Positions 54,322 to 63,372 of a stretch of 64,000 nucleotides of DNA are shown here, piece by piece. Every line of letters begins with the position of its first letter. Positions within the stretch are counted from its first letter, which is position 1. The position numbers and the translations under genes are program-made. Location: the NCBI RefSeq assembly GCF_004342985.1, contig NZ_SMBO01000011.1, positions 30,154 to 94,153 of the forward strand, given 5' to 3'. The notes below the pieces were generated by a model. That model saw only the letters and a program-made list of their open reading frames with translations, was not told the DNA's origin and made no database searches. This stretch comes from Novosphingobium sp. PhB57 (GTDB lineage Bacteria > Pseudomonadota > Alphaproteobacteria > Sphingomonadales > Sphingomonadaceae).

Positions 54322-55098
54322 ATGCTGACACTCACAGATCATATGCCGAGCACAGCTCAAGACGACCTGACGCAGGTTATTGCAATTCTCTTTGCGGAGT
54401 TGGAGGACGCTCTGGCGCTCTCGACACAGAAATGGAAGCGACAAGGTCGCATTTTGAAGATCATCCTGTTTGGTGCTCACGCGGATGGAATGGGGTTCCA
54501 GCCTTTGCTGGGCGGGCGTTTGCCGAAGTACTCGATCCTTGTAATCGTGAACGACGACCGCCTCGTTGATCAATCGAACTTCGGCAAGCATGCCGAAGAT
54601 CGGCTCATGCGCGAACACGCCATCGCGGGGCGCCTGACAGCGCCAGCGAGCCTTTCCGTTCGCGGCATACAGTCGGTCCATATGGACCTGTTGGCTGGCA
54701 AATCGTTCCTGTGCGACGCCATACAGAAAGGCGTGATGCTTTACGAGTTGCCGGGGCATTCTCTGGCACTTCCCCTGCCACGAGATTCCGCTGCGATACG
54801 GGAAGAGCGCCTCGGACATTTTCAATATTGGTTCACGAACGCCACGGAGTTTCTGGAGCTTGCACGGATCGCCTATGCACGCGGCTGGACCAACCGTGCG
54901 ATGTTCCAGTTCCACCCGGCGACGGAAGCTCTCTATCACACAGCCCTATATATGATGACCGGCGGTAGCCCGCGATCCCACAATCTTACCTGGCTGCGAG
55001 ATCGCTGCAAGGATTTTGCGCCTGCGCTCGCAGCCGTGTGGCCTGGCGAGACAAAATTCGAGAGGCGCTGCTTTGACGGCGTTGCCCACCTCGGATGA
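54322..55098 (+). pseudogene. MNT-HEPN (nucleotidyltransferase plus HEPN) protein, degenerate and shortened
   Basis: The 258-residue product resembles single-chain nucleotidyltransferase-HEPN proteins: WKRQGRILKIILFGAHADG, LVIVNDDRL, HATGAL-like FQFHPATEALYHTALYMMTG and SPRSHNLTWLRD. In active MNT domains the glycine-serine turn is followed by a DxD. Here the turn reads GAHADG and the DYDLLV region reads KYSILV, so both metal Asp residues are lost. The C-terminal HEPN helices also end early at GVAHLG. HEPN-MNT pairs usually act as toxin-antitoxin modules. This copy is likely inactive in its transferase half. Confidence 0.7.
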
Positions 55099-55355
55099 AA
55101 TGCAGCAAAATTTTCGGCTGCTCCCGATGGCCTACAGGCGCACCGAGCTCCCTCATTTTCTGCTTGGCAGAGTGATGACGAGTTAGGGCCTAGCGCTGGA
55201 AGTCAGCGAGGTTGCCGCGGCGGTAAGCACCGCGGCCAAATTCATCAAACCCGAACTTGCCTGAGCAAGGCTGCGCCGACGTCGCTTCTGCAGCTGACCC
55301 ATTCCAGACGCTCGGGGTTAAAACTCTCCTTCCCAGTAGCCAACTGGCCGCTTTC
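55099..55355. other. Gap between the HEPN remnant and the lipoprotein esterase
   Basis: No gene is supported. The stretch may hold the missing end of the HEPN gene in degraded form. Confidence 0.4.
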
Positions 55356-56303
55356 CTATTGGCGGTGCGCGACAGTGACTGGAAGCAGGTACTTCAGCCC
55401 GTGGGTGAAGCCCCGCGGCGCGACGCTGACGTGATCTTCGTCATTGAGAACTTCCGTCTGCAAATGTAGGGAGGGATACTTGCGGGATCGCAGAATCTGA
55501 TCCATTTCCTTGGTATCAGTCACCATATTCGCGGATTTGGAAAAGCGCGCATCGCTTGGGCGCGTCTCTTCGTATTCGCCGATGTACATGTAGACTCGTG
55601 CGGGCAAGTCGCCATGGCTGGCCGTATAGGCACGTGCCTGATTCATCATATAATGTTGGTCATACCAGAACGAGGGACTTCCTAGAACGTAGCCATCAAA
55701 CAGACCAGGTTCGCTCAGCAGGATCTGCATGCCGAGCAGTGAGCCATATGAATGCCCCAGGAAAATCCGCCGCTTCTCGTCCGTCCGGTAGCGCTGAGCT
55801 ACGAAAGGCAGGACTTGGTCGCGGACATAGGTTTGATAGGCCTTGGCTTGACCGTGTACCGTCCCCTTCGGCAATCTTGCAGGGCCGTTTTCCGTCGGCG
55901 TGTAATCGCGGCGGCGGCTCTCCATTCCGCCTTCTCCCTTTGCATAGGAGAGCCCGACGAGGATGAACTCTTCGACGGTCGGCCCTTCGACATTGAGACG
56001 GCGCCCGATCTGCTTGAGCAGTGGAAACGCATAATCGGCGTCCGTCGCATAGATTACCGGATATCGACGCTCAGACTGTGTGTGATAGGACGGCGGCAGG
56101 GCCACGAACACCTGATAGCTCCGTTGCGATGCGGGATCGGGTACGTCCCACACCTCGCTTTCGGTTACCTCGTAGGGCAGCCCGCCCCCTCGTTGCACCG
56201 CAACGCCGGGCGTCTCTTTTGCCTGGGCCTGTCCCGTAGACGCATCGGTGCAGGCGGTGAGCACGGTGGCGCAAAGGCCGATGAAAAGGAATTGCTTCAA
56301 CAA
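55356..56303 (-). CDS. Lipoprotein alpha/beta hydrolase, siderophore-esterase-like
   Basis: The 315-residue protein has a lipobox signal peptide ending in LTAC, then an esterase-D/IroE-like fold: YPVIYATDADYAF, FILVGLSYAKGEGG, FLGHSYGSLLGMQ with the serine nucleophile, YVLGSPSFWYD, and NDEDHVSVAP with the His. Enzymes of this group hydrolyse ferric-siderophore esters or small esters in the periplasm. A link with the FecI/FecR/receptor locus 20 kb away is possible but not shown by position. Confidence 0.85.
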   Translation of the reverse strand: MLKQFLFIGLCATVLTACTDASTGQAQAKETPGVAVQRGGGLPYEVTESEVWDVPDPASQRSYQVFVALPPSYHTQSERRYPVIYATDADYAFPLLKQIGRRLNVEGPTVEEFILVGLSYAKGEGGMESRRRDYTPTENGPARLPKGTVHGQAKAYQTYVRDQVLPFVAQRYRTDEKRRIFLGHSYGSLLGMQILLSEPGLFDGYVLGSPSFWYDQHYMMNQARAYTASHGDLPARVYMYIGEYEETRPSDARFSKSANMVTDTKEMDQILRSRKYPSLHLQTEVLNDEDHVSVAPRGFTHGLKYLLPVTVAHRQ

Positions 56304-56723
56304 TGCTGCCCCCCGGCTAAACGATTTCGAACTTAGATCCCGCCAGCTCTCAGCTGTCAGAATATATAGCCGTGGCAGAGCATTAGCAGTCGATCAGATC
56401 GCTGTCTCGGTCATGCCAACCCTGCGGAAAGGCGTTTCGCCGCATCGCTTATGGCTCTTCCCAATCCGGATTGGCATTTTTGTCGCCATCAAGATTGTTC
56501 CGCGGAATTAGAATGATTGGGTTAAGAAGGGTGCCGAGCGCTCTCAGCAACGACCTTTTCCCGGCATTGAAGTTTGAATATTTATATCCGCGGATTGACC
56601 GTCAGCTTTTGTTTGTAATCCGCTGATTTCTTACAGATTGTCAGTGAGTCGTCGACCATGCCGGCAACTATTCGACGCTGTGATCGCCGAACTTTGTGAC
56701 GCACGCCGCTACGATCGCGAATG
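56304..56723. other. Gap between the lipoprotein gene and the AraC gene
   Basis: About 420 bp without a gene. An inverted repeat, GCGGATT with AATCCGC, lies near 56590-56625. Its role is unknown. Confidence 0.4.
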
Positions 56724-57605
56724 TTAGGCGTGTTCTTTCGAACGCCAGATTCTTTGCTGATACTGGCGCGGCGTGAGGCCAGTGGCGCGGCGAAAGGCGT
56801 GGGCAAGGCTGGAGGTCGAGGCAAAGCCAACTGCATCGGCCACTTGCTTGATGCTTTCCTGCGTGGCGAGCAGACGCTTCACCATTTCCAGCCGGTGGTG
56901 ATGGACATATTGCCCCACGGTGCAGCCTCGGCTGCCCAGAAATCCGCGTGTAAGCTGGCGGACCGAGACACTGCATAGCGCGGCGAGTTCCTCCAGCGAA
57001 GGTGGCGTGGCATCGCGCTCGAGCCGCTCGTCGATCACGCGAAGGCGCCAGGGGGCAAGGCCGCCCTGCGCGGTTTCTTCGGCGATCTCTTCGAAATAAC
57101 GGCATAGCTCGATGGTCAGTTGGCTGGCGATTGAGCCGACCAGCAGTTTGGAATCCCGACGCGGCGCGCGCGCTTCTTCGGCAAGGCGGCGCAGGAGGAG
57201 GCGCACGGTATGACTGGCGATGTCCAGCGCGGCGGTTAGGCGGGGGCCGGTCCATTCCATGCGCTCCCCGAAACGGTTTTGTGCCAGCCGTCCACGGAGT
57301 TCGCAGCGGATCGAATGCTGCGTTTCCGCCCCGTCCCATCGCAACCGCAGCGGATGACCGGGCGGCACGAAGACGATATCGCCCAACCTTTCGAAACGGT
57401 GCCTCTCAAATCCGTCCGGCGCGAATGCCCCCCGCGCATTGGTGGGGCGCGGGGTAATGCAGAGGTCGAGCAGCGCATGATCGCTTGCCAGCGTTGCCGC
57501 GCCGCCGCTCGACAGGCTTCCGCGGACAATGGTGACTTCGGCCGAGGAAAAGCTGAGGTCGGCCCCCGCCCTTGATCGTCCTCTCTTCTCGGCCGCTTGG
57601 TCCAT
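56724..57605 (-). CDS. AraC-family regulator
   Basis: The 293-residue protein ends with an AraC HTH (LEELAALCSVSVRQLTRGF, IKQVADAVGFASTSSLAHAF). Its N-terminal 170 residues are a cupin-like region with FVPPGHPLRLRWDGAE. It is divergent from the kinase and dehydrogenase operon and probably regulates it. Confidence 0.88.
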   Translation of the reverse strand: MDQAAEKRGRSRAGADLSFSSAEVTIVRGSLSSGGAATLASDHALLDLCITPRPTNARGAFAPDGFERHRFERLGDIVFVPPGHPLRLRWDGAETQHSIRCELRGRLAQNRFGERMEWTGPRLTAALDIASHTVRLLLRRLAEEARAPRRDSKLLVGSIASQLTIELCRYFEEIAEETAQGGLAPWRLRVIDERLERDATPPSLEELAALCSVSVRQLTRGFLGSRGCTVGQYVHHHRLEMVKRLLATQESIKQVADAVGFASTSSLAHAFRRATGLTPRQYQQRIWRSKEHA

Positions 57606-57742
57606 GCTCTCAAATCCCGCCTAATACCGCGTCGCAATTTGGCTAAATATCCGCCTCCCGTCCAGATCGGGATGCATGACCCGATTGCGGAGGGGCATCG
57701 TGATCCGCAGACTGGCGGCAAGACAGAACACTGGAGGTTGCC

Positions 57743-58807
57743 ATGCCGCAGCAGATAGCCGAAACGCTCGACGACTTTGGCGGCCAGATCAATTGGCCAC
57801 GCTTCAACGAATGGATGGCGACGCAGGATGTGCCGGGAACCGGCCCCGTCACGGCCGTCTGCAAGTTAGCGGGCGGCCTTCAGAATAGCGTCTTCCTGAT
57901 AACACGGGGCGGCGAAGACCTGATCCTGCGTCGCCCCGGCAAGCATCTGAAGCCGAAGAGCAATGAGACCATGCTGCGTGAGGCCCGCGTGCTGACGGTG
58001 CTGGAAGGCAGCACCGTACCGCATCCGCGCGTGCTGGCGACGTGCGCCGATCCGGAGGTGATCGGGGCATGCTTCTTCCTGATGCAACCGCTGGAAGGAT
58101 TTGCGCAGTCGGGCCAGCTGCCGGGCCAATATGCCACCGATGCCGGCTGGCGGCGTGCCATGGGGGAGGAACTGGTCAAGGCGGCGGCGGCACTGGGGGC
58201 GGTCGACCACGTCAGGGCGGGCCTTGCCGATCTAGGCAGGCCCGACCAGTGGCATGAAAGGCAGGTCGAGCGTTGGCGATCCCAGCTTGAAGGCTATGCC
58301 GTAACGCCAGGCTACGATCCGGGCGAACTGCCGCACGTCGCCGACGTGAGCCGCTGGCTGGCCGACAACCTGCCGACCGATCGCCGTATCGGCCTGGTCC
58401 ATGGCGACATGCAGTTTCCCAACGTCATGTTTTCGCTGAAGGTGCCGAAGATTTCCGGTGTACTCGACTGGGAACTGGTTTCGCTGGGGGATCCGCTGCT
58501 GGATCTGGGCTGGATCCTGTCCAGTTGGTCGGAAGCGGGCGATCCCGAAGGCAAGGCGCCGATGGTGCGGCCTTGGGACGGTTTCCTGTCGCGGCGGGAA
58601 ATGGTGGAACTCTACGGCGCTTTAAGCGGACGGAACATGAGCGAGATGCCGTGGTTCTTCGCGCTTGCCTGCTACAAGCTCGCCTGCCTGCTGGAAGGTA
58701 CATACGCCGCTTCCAAGGCCGGAAAGGTACCCGCCAATGTGGGGGAATCAGTCCACGGCTATGCCACCTGGCTAATGACCAAGGCGCGCCAGATCATCGC
58801 GGCTTGA
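57743..58807 (+). CDS. APH-type phosphotransferase (ACAD10/11- and LvaA-like)
   Basis: The 354-residue kinase has LAGGLQNSVFLITRGGEDLI near its N-terminus, LRRPGKHLK, and the APH active site LVHGDMQFPNVMF followed by ISGVLDWELVSLGDPLLDLG. The family includes aminoglycoside kinases, but neighbours in sphingomonads and in mammals (ACAD10/ACAD11) and LvaA phosphorylate 4-hydroxyacyl-CoA. A dehydrogenase gene follows 44 bp downstream, as in such systems. That role is inferred, not seen. Confidence 0.85.
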   Translation: MPQQIAETLDDFGGQINWPRFNEWMATQDVPGTGPVTAVCKLAGGLQNSVFLITRGGEDLILRRPGKHLKPKSNETMLREARVLTVLEGSTVPHPRVLATCADPEVIGACFFLMQPLEGFAQSGQLPGQYATDAGWRRAMGEELVKAAAALGAVDHVRAGLADLGRPDQWHERQVERWRSQLEGYAVTPGYDPGELPHVADVSRWLADNLPTDRRIGLVHGDMQFPNVMFSLKVPKISGVLDWELVSLGDPLLDLGWILSSWSEAGDPEGKAPMVRPWDGFLSRREMVELYGALSGRNMSEMPWFFALACYKLACLLEGTYAASKAGKVPANVGESVHGYATWLMTKARQIIAA

Positions 58808-58851
58808 AACCCGCGCGACAGAATCACGACATTTGAGGATGAGGATCACAC

Positions 58852-60156
58852 ATGGACTTCTCTACCGATCCTGAATTTCAGGAAAAGCTCGACTGGATGA
58901 ACCACTTCGTGCGCGAGGAAGTGGAGGCGATGGACCTTCTGTTCTCACGAGGCAGCGAGCAGTTCAACATCCGCAATCGTAAGGCACGCGCCATGGCGAA
59001 GAAGCTTCAGGCGCAAGTGAAGGCACAAGGGCTCTGGGCCTGCCACCTGACGCCGGAACTGGGCGGCAAGGGCTATGGGCAGGTGAAGCTGGCGCTGATG
59101 AACGAGATCCTTGGTCGCACGTCATGGGGCCCGGTGATATTCGGCTGCGCGGCGCCCGATACCGGCAATGCCGAAATCCTCGCCATGTTCGGTACGCCCG
59201 AGCAGAAGGCGCGCTACCTCCAGCCGCTGCTCGATGGCGAAATCTTCTCGACTTACGCGATGACGGAGCCTCAAGCGGGCGCCGATCCCAAGGAGTTTAC
59301 CTGCCACGCCTGGCGGGAGGGCGACGAATGGGTGATCGAGGGGGAGAAGTGGTACGCCTCCAACTTCAAGGTTTCCTCCTTCGTGATCGCGATGGTCGTC
59401 ACCAATCCCGAAAACGCGCCGCATGAGCGCATGTCGATGTTCCTGATCCCCTCGGATACACCGGGGCTGGTCGATATCCGGGACGTGGCGGGGATGAACG
59501 ATCCAGTCGATCACGGCCATCACGCCTATCTTCGGTTCGATCAGGTTCGGGTATCGTTGGACGCCATGCTGGGCGGACCCGGGCAAGGCTTCAAGCTGGC
59601 GCAGGCGCGACTGGGCGGCGGGCGTATCCACCATGCCATGCGCGTGGTCGGCCAGTGTCAGCGCGCGCTGGAGATGATGCAGGAACGCGCCGTCTCCCGC
59701 CGCACGCAGGGCCGCCAGCTTGGCGATCACCAACTGGTGAAGGCGATGATCGCGGACAGCGCACTGGAGTTGGAGATGTACCGCCTGCTAGTGTTGAAGG
59801 CGGCGTGGATCATCGATACTCAGCCGCACGGCGCCGCGCGGACGCATATCGCTATGGCCAAAGTGGCGATGGCGCGCGTCTATCACGACATCGTGCGGCG
59901 GGCCGTTCACCTTCACGGCGCGCTTGGCACCACGCATGAGACGCCGCTGGCGCGCATGTGGATGGGCGTGCCGATGCTTTCCGTAGCCGATGGGCCGACC
60001 GAAGTGCATCAGGTGCAGATCGCCAATGCGCTGCTGAAGCAGACCACGCCGGCGCAGGGTCTGTTCCCCAGCGAGCACATTCCCACCCGCACGGCCGAGG
60101 CGGAGGCCCGCTATGCCGCCGAACTGGCCGAGATCGAGCGCGAACTGGCGGCTTGA
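58852..60156 (+). CDS. Acyl-CoA dehydrogenase
   Basis: The 434-residue flavoprotein shows TYAMTEPQAGADPKEFTC and GDEWVIEGEKWYASNF of the middle domain, GFKLAQARLGGGRIHHAMR, and LHGALGTTHETPLARMW with VADGPTEVHQVQIA of the C-terminal domain. It is a typical ACAD of the ACAD10/11-like group; the gene precedes two SDR genes. Its job may be the elimination step on a phosphorylated hydroxyacyl-CoA or a plain beta-oxidation step. Confidence 0.92.
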   Translation: MDFSTDPEFQEKLDWMNHFVREEVEAMDLLFSRGSEQFNIRNRKARAMAKKLQAQVKAQGLWACHLTPELGGKGYGQVKLALMNEILGRTSWGPVIFGCAAPDTGNAEILAMFGTPEQKARYLQPLLDGEIFSTYAMTEPQAGADPKEFTCHAWREGDEWVIEGEKWYASNFKVSSFVIAMVVTNPENAPHERMSMFLIPSDTPGLVDIRDVAGMNDPVDHGHHAYLRFDQVRVSLDAMLGGPGQGFKLAQARLGGGRIHHAMRVVGQCQRALEMMQERAVSRRTQGRQLGDHQLVKAMIADSALELEMYRLLVLKAAWIIDTQPHGAARTHIAMAKVAMARVYHDIVRRAVHLHGALGTTHETPLARMWMGVPMLSVADGPTEVHQVQIANALLKQTTPAQGLFPSEHIPTRTAEAEARYAAELAEIERELAA

Positions 60157-60161
60157 GCCCG

Positions 60162-60947
60162 ATGTCTCTGTTCGATCTTACCGGCAAGGTGGTGCTGGCT
60201 ACCGGCGGCATGAGCGGGATCGGCCTTGCCTTCCTGCAAGGCTGCGCACGGCAGGGCGCGTCGGCGGCGGTGCTGGACCGCGATGCCGCGAAGGCGGATG
60301 CCGTCTCTTCACATCTGCGTTCGCTGGGCGCGGGCCGGGTCCATGTGGAGACGGTGGACGTGACCGATGAGGCGGCGGTGGAAGCCGCTTTCACAGGCAC
60401 CGTCGCCGCGCTGGGCCGGATCGACTGCGTTTTCGCCAATGCCGGGATTAGCCACCGCGCACCGGGGTTCGACGATCTGGACAGTGCGGATTATCACCGC
60501 CTGCTGGACGTGAACCTCCACGGTGCCTTCTACACCCTGCGCGCGGCGGTTCGGCATATGAAGGCCAGGGCGCGGCAGGGTGATCGGGGTGGTTCCATTG
60601 TCGCCTGCGGCAGCCTGTCGATCTATCACGGATTGCCGGGCATGGAGCACTACGCCGCCGCCAAGGCCGCTCTGCAGGCGATGATCAAGGGGCTAGCCGT
60701 GGAGATGGGGCCGTTCGGCGTGCGGGCCAACATGCTGGTGCCGGGCTTCATTCTCACCGGCCTGACCGACGACAAACCGGAGACGAAGCAGATTATAGAG
60801 CGCTTCTCCGCGATCACGCCGCTGGGCCGCCCGGGCGAACTATCCGATATCGAGGGGCCGGCGGCCTATCTCGCCTCCGACGCGTCCCGATTCCAGAGTG
60901 GCGATACGCTGGTGATCGATGGCGGCCGGCTCGTGCGCAACGTCTGA
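60162..60947 (+). CDS. Short-chain dehydrogenase/reductase
   Basis: The 261-residue SDR starts at MSLFDLTGKVVLATGG and has TGGMSGIGLAF, NAGISH, GSLSIYHGLPGMEHYAAAKA with the Tyr-x3-Lys, and a C-terminal YLASDASRFQSGDTLVIDGG. It lies 5 bp after the acyl-CoA dehydrogenase gene and is part of its operon. Confidence 0.9.
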   Translation: MSLFDLTGKVVLATGGMSGIGLAFLQGCARQGASAAVLDRDAAKADAVSSHLRSLGAGRVHVETVDVTDEAAVEAAFTGTVAALGRIDCVFANAGISHRAPGFDDLDSADYHRLLDVNLHGAFYTLRAAVRHMKARARQGDRGGSIVACGSLSIYHGLPGMEHYAAAKAALQAMIKGLAVEMGPFGVRANMLVPGFILTGLTDDKPETKQIIERFSAITPLGRPGELSDIEGPAAYLASDASRFQSGDTLVIDGGRLVRNV

Positions 60948-60958
60948 CGGGGGGAATT

Positions 60959-61726
60959 ATGCCGATTACCATGGATCTTACTGGCCGCGTGGCCGTCATT
61001 ACCGGCGGCAGCCGGGGGCTGGGCCGGGCGATCGCCCTCGGACTGGTGGAGGCCGGCGCGGCGGTTGCGGTGGCCAGCCGGAAACTTGAAAGCTGCGCGG
61101 CGCTGGTCGCGGAGATAGAGGCGCTGGGCGGTCGCGCCTCGGCCCATGCTTTCGATGCGGCATCCTGGGAAGACTGCGACCGCCTTTTCGCCGAAGTGAC
61201 CGAGCGCTGGGGCGGCGCGGATATTCTGGTGAACAATGCCGGAAAGTCGCCGGTGGAGCCGTCCTCGCTGGAAACTTCTCAGGCCGCATTCGATGTCATC
61301 CTTGCGATCAACTTGCGTTCGCCGTTTCGGCTTTCGGCACTGTTCGGCGCGCAGATGGTGGCGCGCGGTGGCGGGGCGATCGTCAACGTAAGTTCCAGCG
61401 GATCACGCAAGGCGGAGCCATACTTTGCGCCTTATGCTGCCGCCAAGGCCGGGCTCAACACGCTGACCGAGAGCTTCGCCAAGGAATATGGCCCCACGGT
61501 GCGCGTCAACACGGTGATGCCGGGGCCTTTTCATACCGACGGGACTAAGACTTGGTCTCGCTCCAAAGGCTTTGCCGACCACGCCCGTAAGAACCAGCCG
61601 CTGGGGCGGGGCGGGGAACCGGCGGAGATCGTTGGCGCCGTGGTCTATCTGGTCAGCGATCTTGCGTCCTATGTTACCGGGGCCTGTCTTGCAGTGGACG
61701 GCGGGCATTTGATCGCACGCGGATAA
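60959..61726 (+). CDS. Short-chain dehydrogenase/reductase, second
   Basis: The 255-residue SDR has VAVITGGSRGLGRAIALGLV, LVNNAGKSP, VNVSSSGSRKAEPYFAPYAA with AAKAGL, and VTGACLAVDGG. It starts 11 bp after the previous SDR and is the last gene of the operon. Two SDRs in a row suggest two redox steps on the same carbon skeleton. Confidence 0.9.
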   Translation: MPITMDLTGRVAVITGGSRGLGRAIALGLVEAGAAVAVASRKLESCAALVAEIEALGGRASAHAFDAASWEDCDRLFAEVTERWGGADILVNNAGKSPVEPSSLETSQAAFDVILAINLRSPFRLSALFGAQMVARGGGAIVNVSSSGSRKAEPYFAPYAAAKAGLNTLTESFAKEYGPTVRVNTVMPGPFHTDGTKTWSRSKGFADHARKNQPLGRGGEPAEIVGAVVYLVSDLASYVTGACLAVDGGHLIARG

Positions 61727-61903
61727 CCTGAAATAGCGTGGGTGAGGGGCGTCTGACAGGTCGGCCCGGCCCCCTTCTGCCATGTCTCAACGGCGTTCGA
61801 CCGCGCGTCGAGGCAATCGGAGCTTGATCGGCCGATCTCGGTCCACCGTCTTGCCCAGAAATAGCGCGTACCGCGACCGCGTTTTTACCAGCCTCAACCC
61901 ATT

Positions 61904-62812
61904 ATGGACGTTCAACCGCCGATTTTAGATCCTCAGGTGCAGACGGTCAGCTTTCTCGATCCGAGACGCCCGCTACCGATGCGCCCAATCCAATGCCTTG
62001 TTGCAGTCAGTGCGCTATGCCCGCCGTGCGGCCGGGTATCGCCACTGACCTATTTCAATCAGTCGAACCGCTACTGCACGTTCCAGAACAATTCGGTCTG
62101 GTCCCACCCGGCGGTCGTTCCGATCCAGGACCCGGCTTTAAAATTATTTCCTTATGGGACCTGGGGCGGACGCCTCAAGGTCGCGCCGACCAAGGGGTTC
62201 TACGCCCAGGCCGGTATCTTGAAGGCCAACCCGTCCCTCAACGTAACCAACGGATTCGACTGGTCGACCCGCAACGCAACTGGCTATCAGACGGCATTCG
62301 AACTGGGCTTCCACTCGTCTGACCTCAAGGCGCGAAACTCACTTGCGGATAGGCGGCTATCACAACACCTCCGACGCCGGCGATCCCTATCGTAACCCCG
62401 AGGGTCGGCCGCGCATTACGGCGGGTGGGAGCGCTCTGGTCCATGATGGTAAGGAAAAGCGGTATGTAATAGGCGATGCCGTCGCCGCGCACATGGGCGG
62501 CAATGCCAAGCGCCCGGTGACCGTTTTCGGCGGCGTCATCGCGTCTACGAACGGCTACCTACCCTTCAAGGAGCAGGCGATCGCGGGCATCATCGTCACT
62601 GGTCCTTTTGCCTCTCGGCCCAAGGACACCTTGGGTCTCGTCGGCAGCTACATTCGTCTCGGCTCGCGGCAGGTCGACTTTCTTCAGGCCTCTCGTTTTG
62701 CGGGCGGGGCGAACCGATCGGGCACTTGACGGAAGAAGGTGTGTTCGAGATGAACTCCGGTTCGCAGCAGCGCCGGGGATAAGGATCAATCCGAACGTCC
62801 AGTACGTAAAGA
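61904..62812 (+). pseudogene. OprB-type carbohydrate porin pseudogene
   Basis: Two adjacent frames together give the C-terminal half of an OprB porin: TYFNQSNRYCTFQNNSVW, LFPYGTWGGRLKVAPTKGF, NPSLNVTNGFDWSTRNATGY, then in the next frame RIGGYHNTSDAGDPYRNP, VTVFGGVIASTNGYLPF and GLVGSYIRLGSRQVDFL. A further fragment near 62790-62810 reads INPNVQYVK. The signal peptide and first half are missing and at least two frameshifts are present. Confidence 0.78.
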
Positions 62813-63372
62813 CTGCCTCGGCCCGCCGCCGTGCACCGCTCAGGGGATATAGTGGCGTTCGGCGTGCGCTTGACGGTCGGTATCGCAGGAATTCTGGGCT
62901 TGCCGGCCGCAAAATGAGTTTAAGGGCTTCGACCTTGCTAGTCCGTATATTCCTCAGTCTCCGCCTATGGGGTCGGACCCCACACTTCGAAACGGCATCT
63001 GGCCTGCGGAGCGGCTTAAATGACCCCTGAGTACTGCAGCCGACCCTTATAAGACGCTCTGCTCGCAAGTTTCAGTCCCCAGCTGCAGTCGATCGGCTTA
63101 TCAAGAAAGTCGAAGCACTGGTCCAGTGCCGTTGATTGTGGCCAGCTTCATGCTGGGCGCCACGCAATCTCAGTGATGACTGCCATGCCGGGAGGCCCTA
63201 CGCCATAGATTATTATGGCGTTTCCGAATGAGGAGAGATGGGTCTACGGTCAGTGGACTTCCAAGGAGTGTACTGATGCTTTACCGAAACTTCGAACACG
63301 ACCAAAATCTGCGTCCAGAAGATCGATAAGCGATTGAGCAACCTCACGTATGGAAATTGAATCGGGTTGGGA
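62813..63372. other. Gap between the porin relic and the IS256 gene
   Basis: No gene is supported. The end of the IS256-family element presumably lies within it, but I could not place its terminal repeat. Confidence 0.4.
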
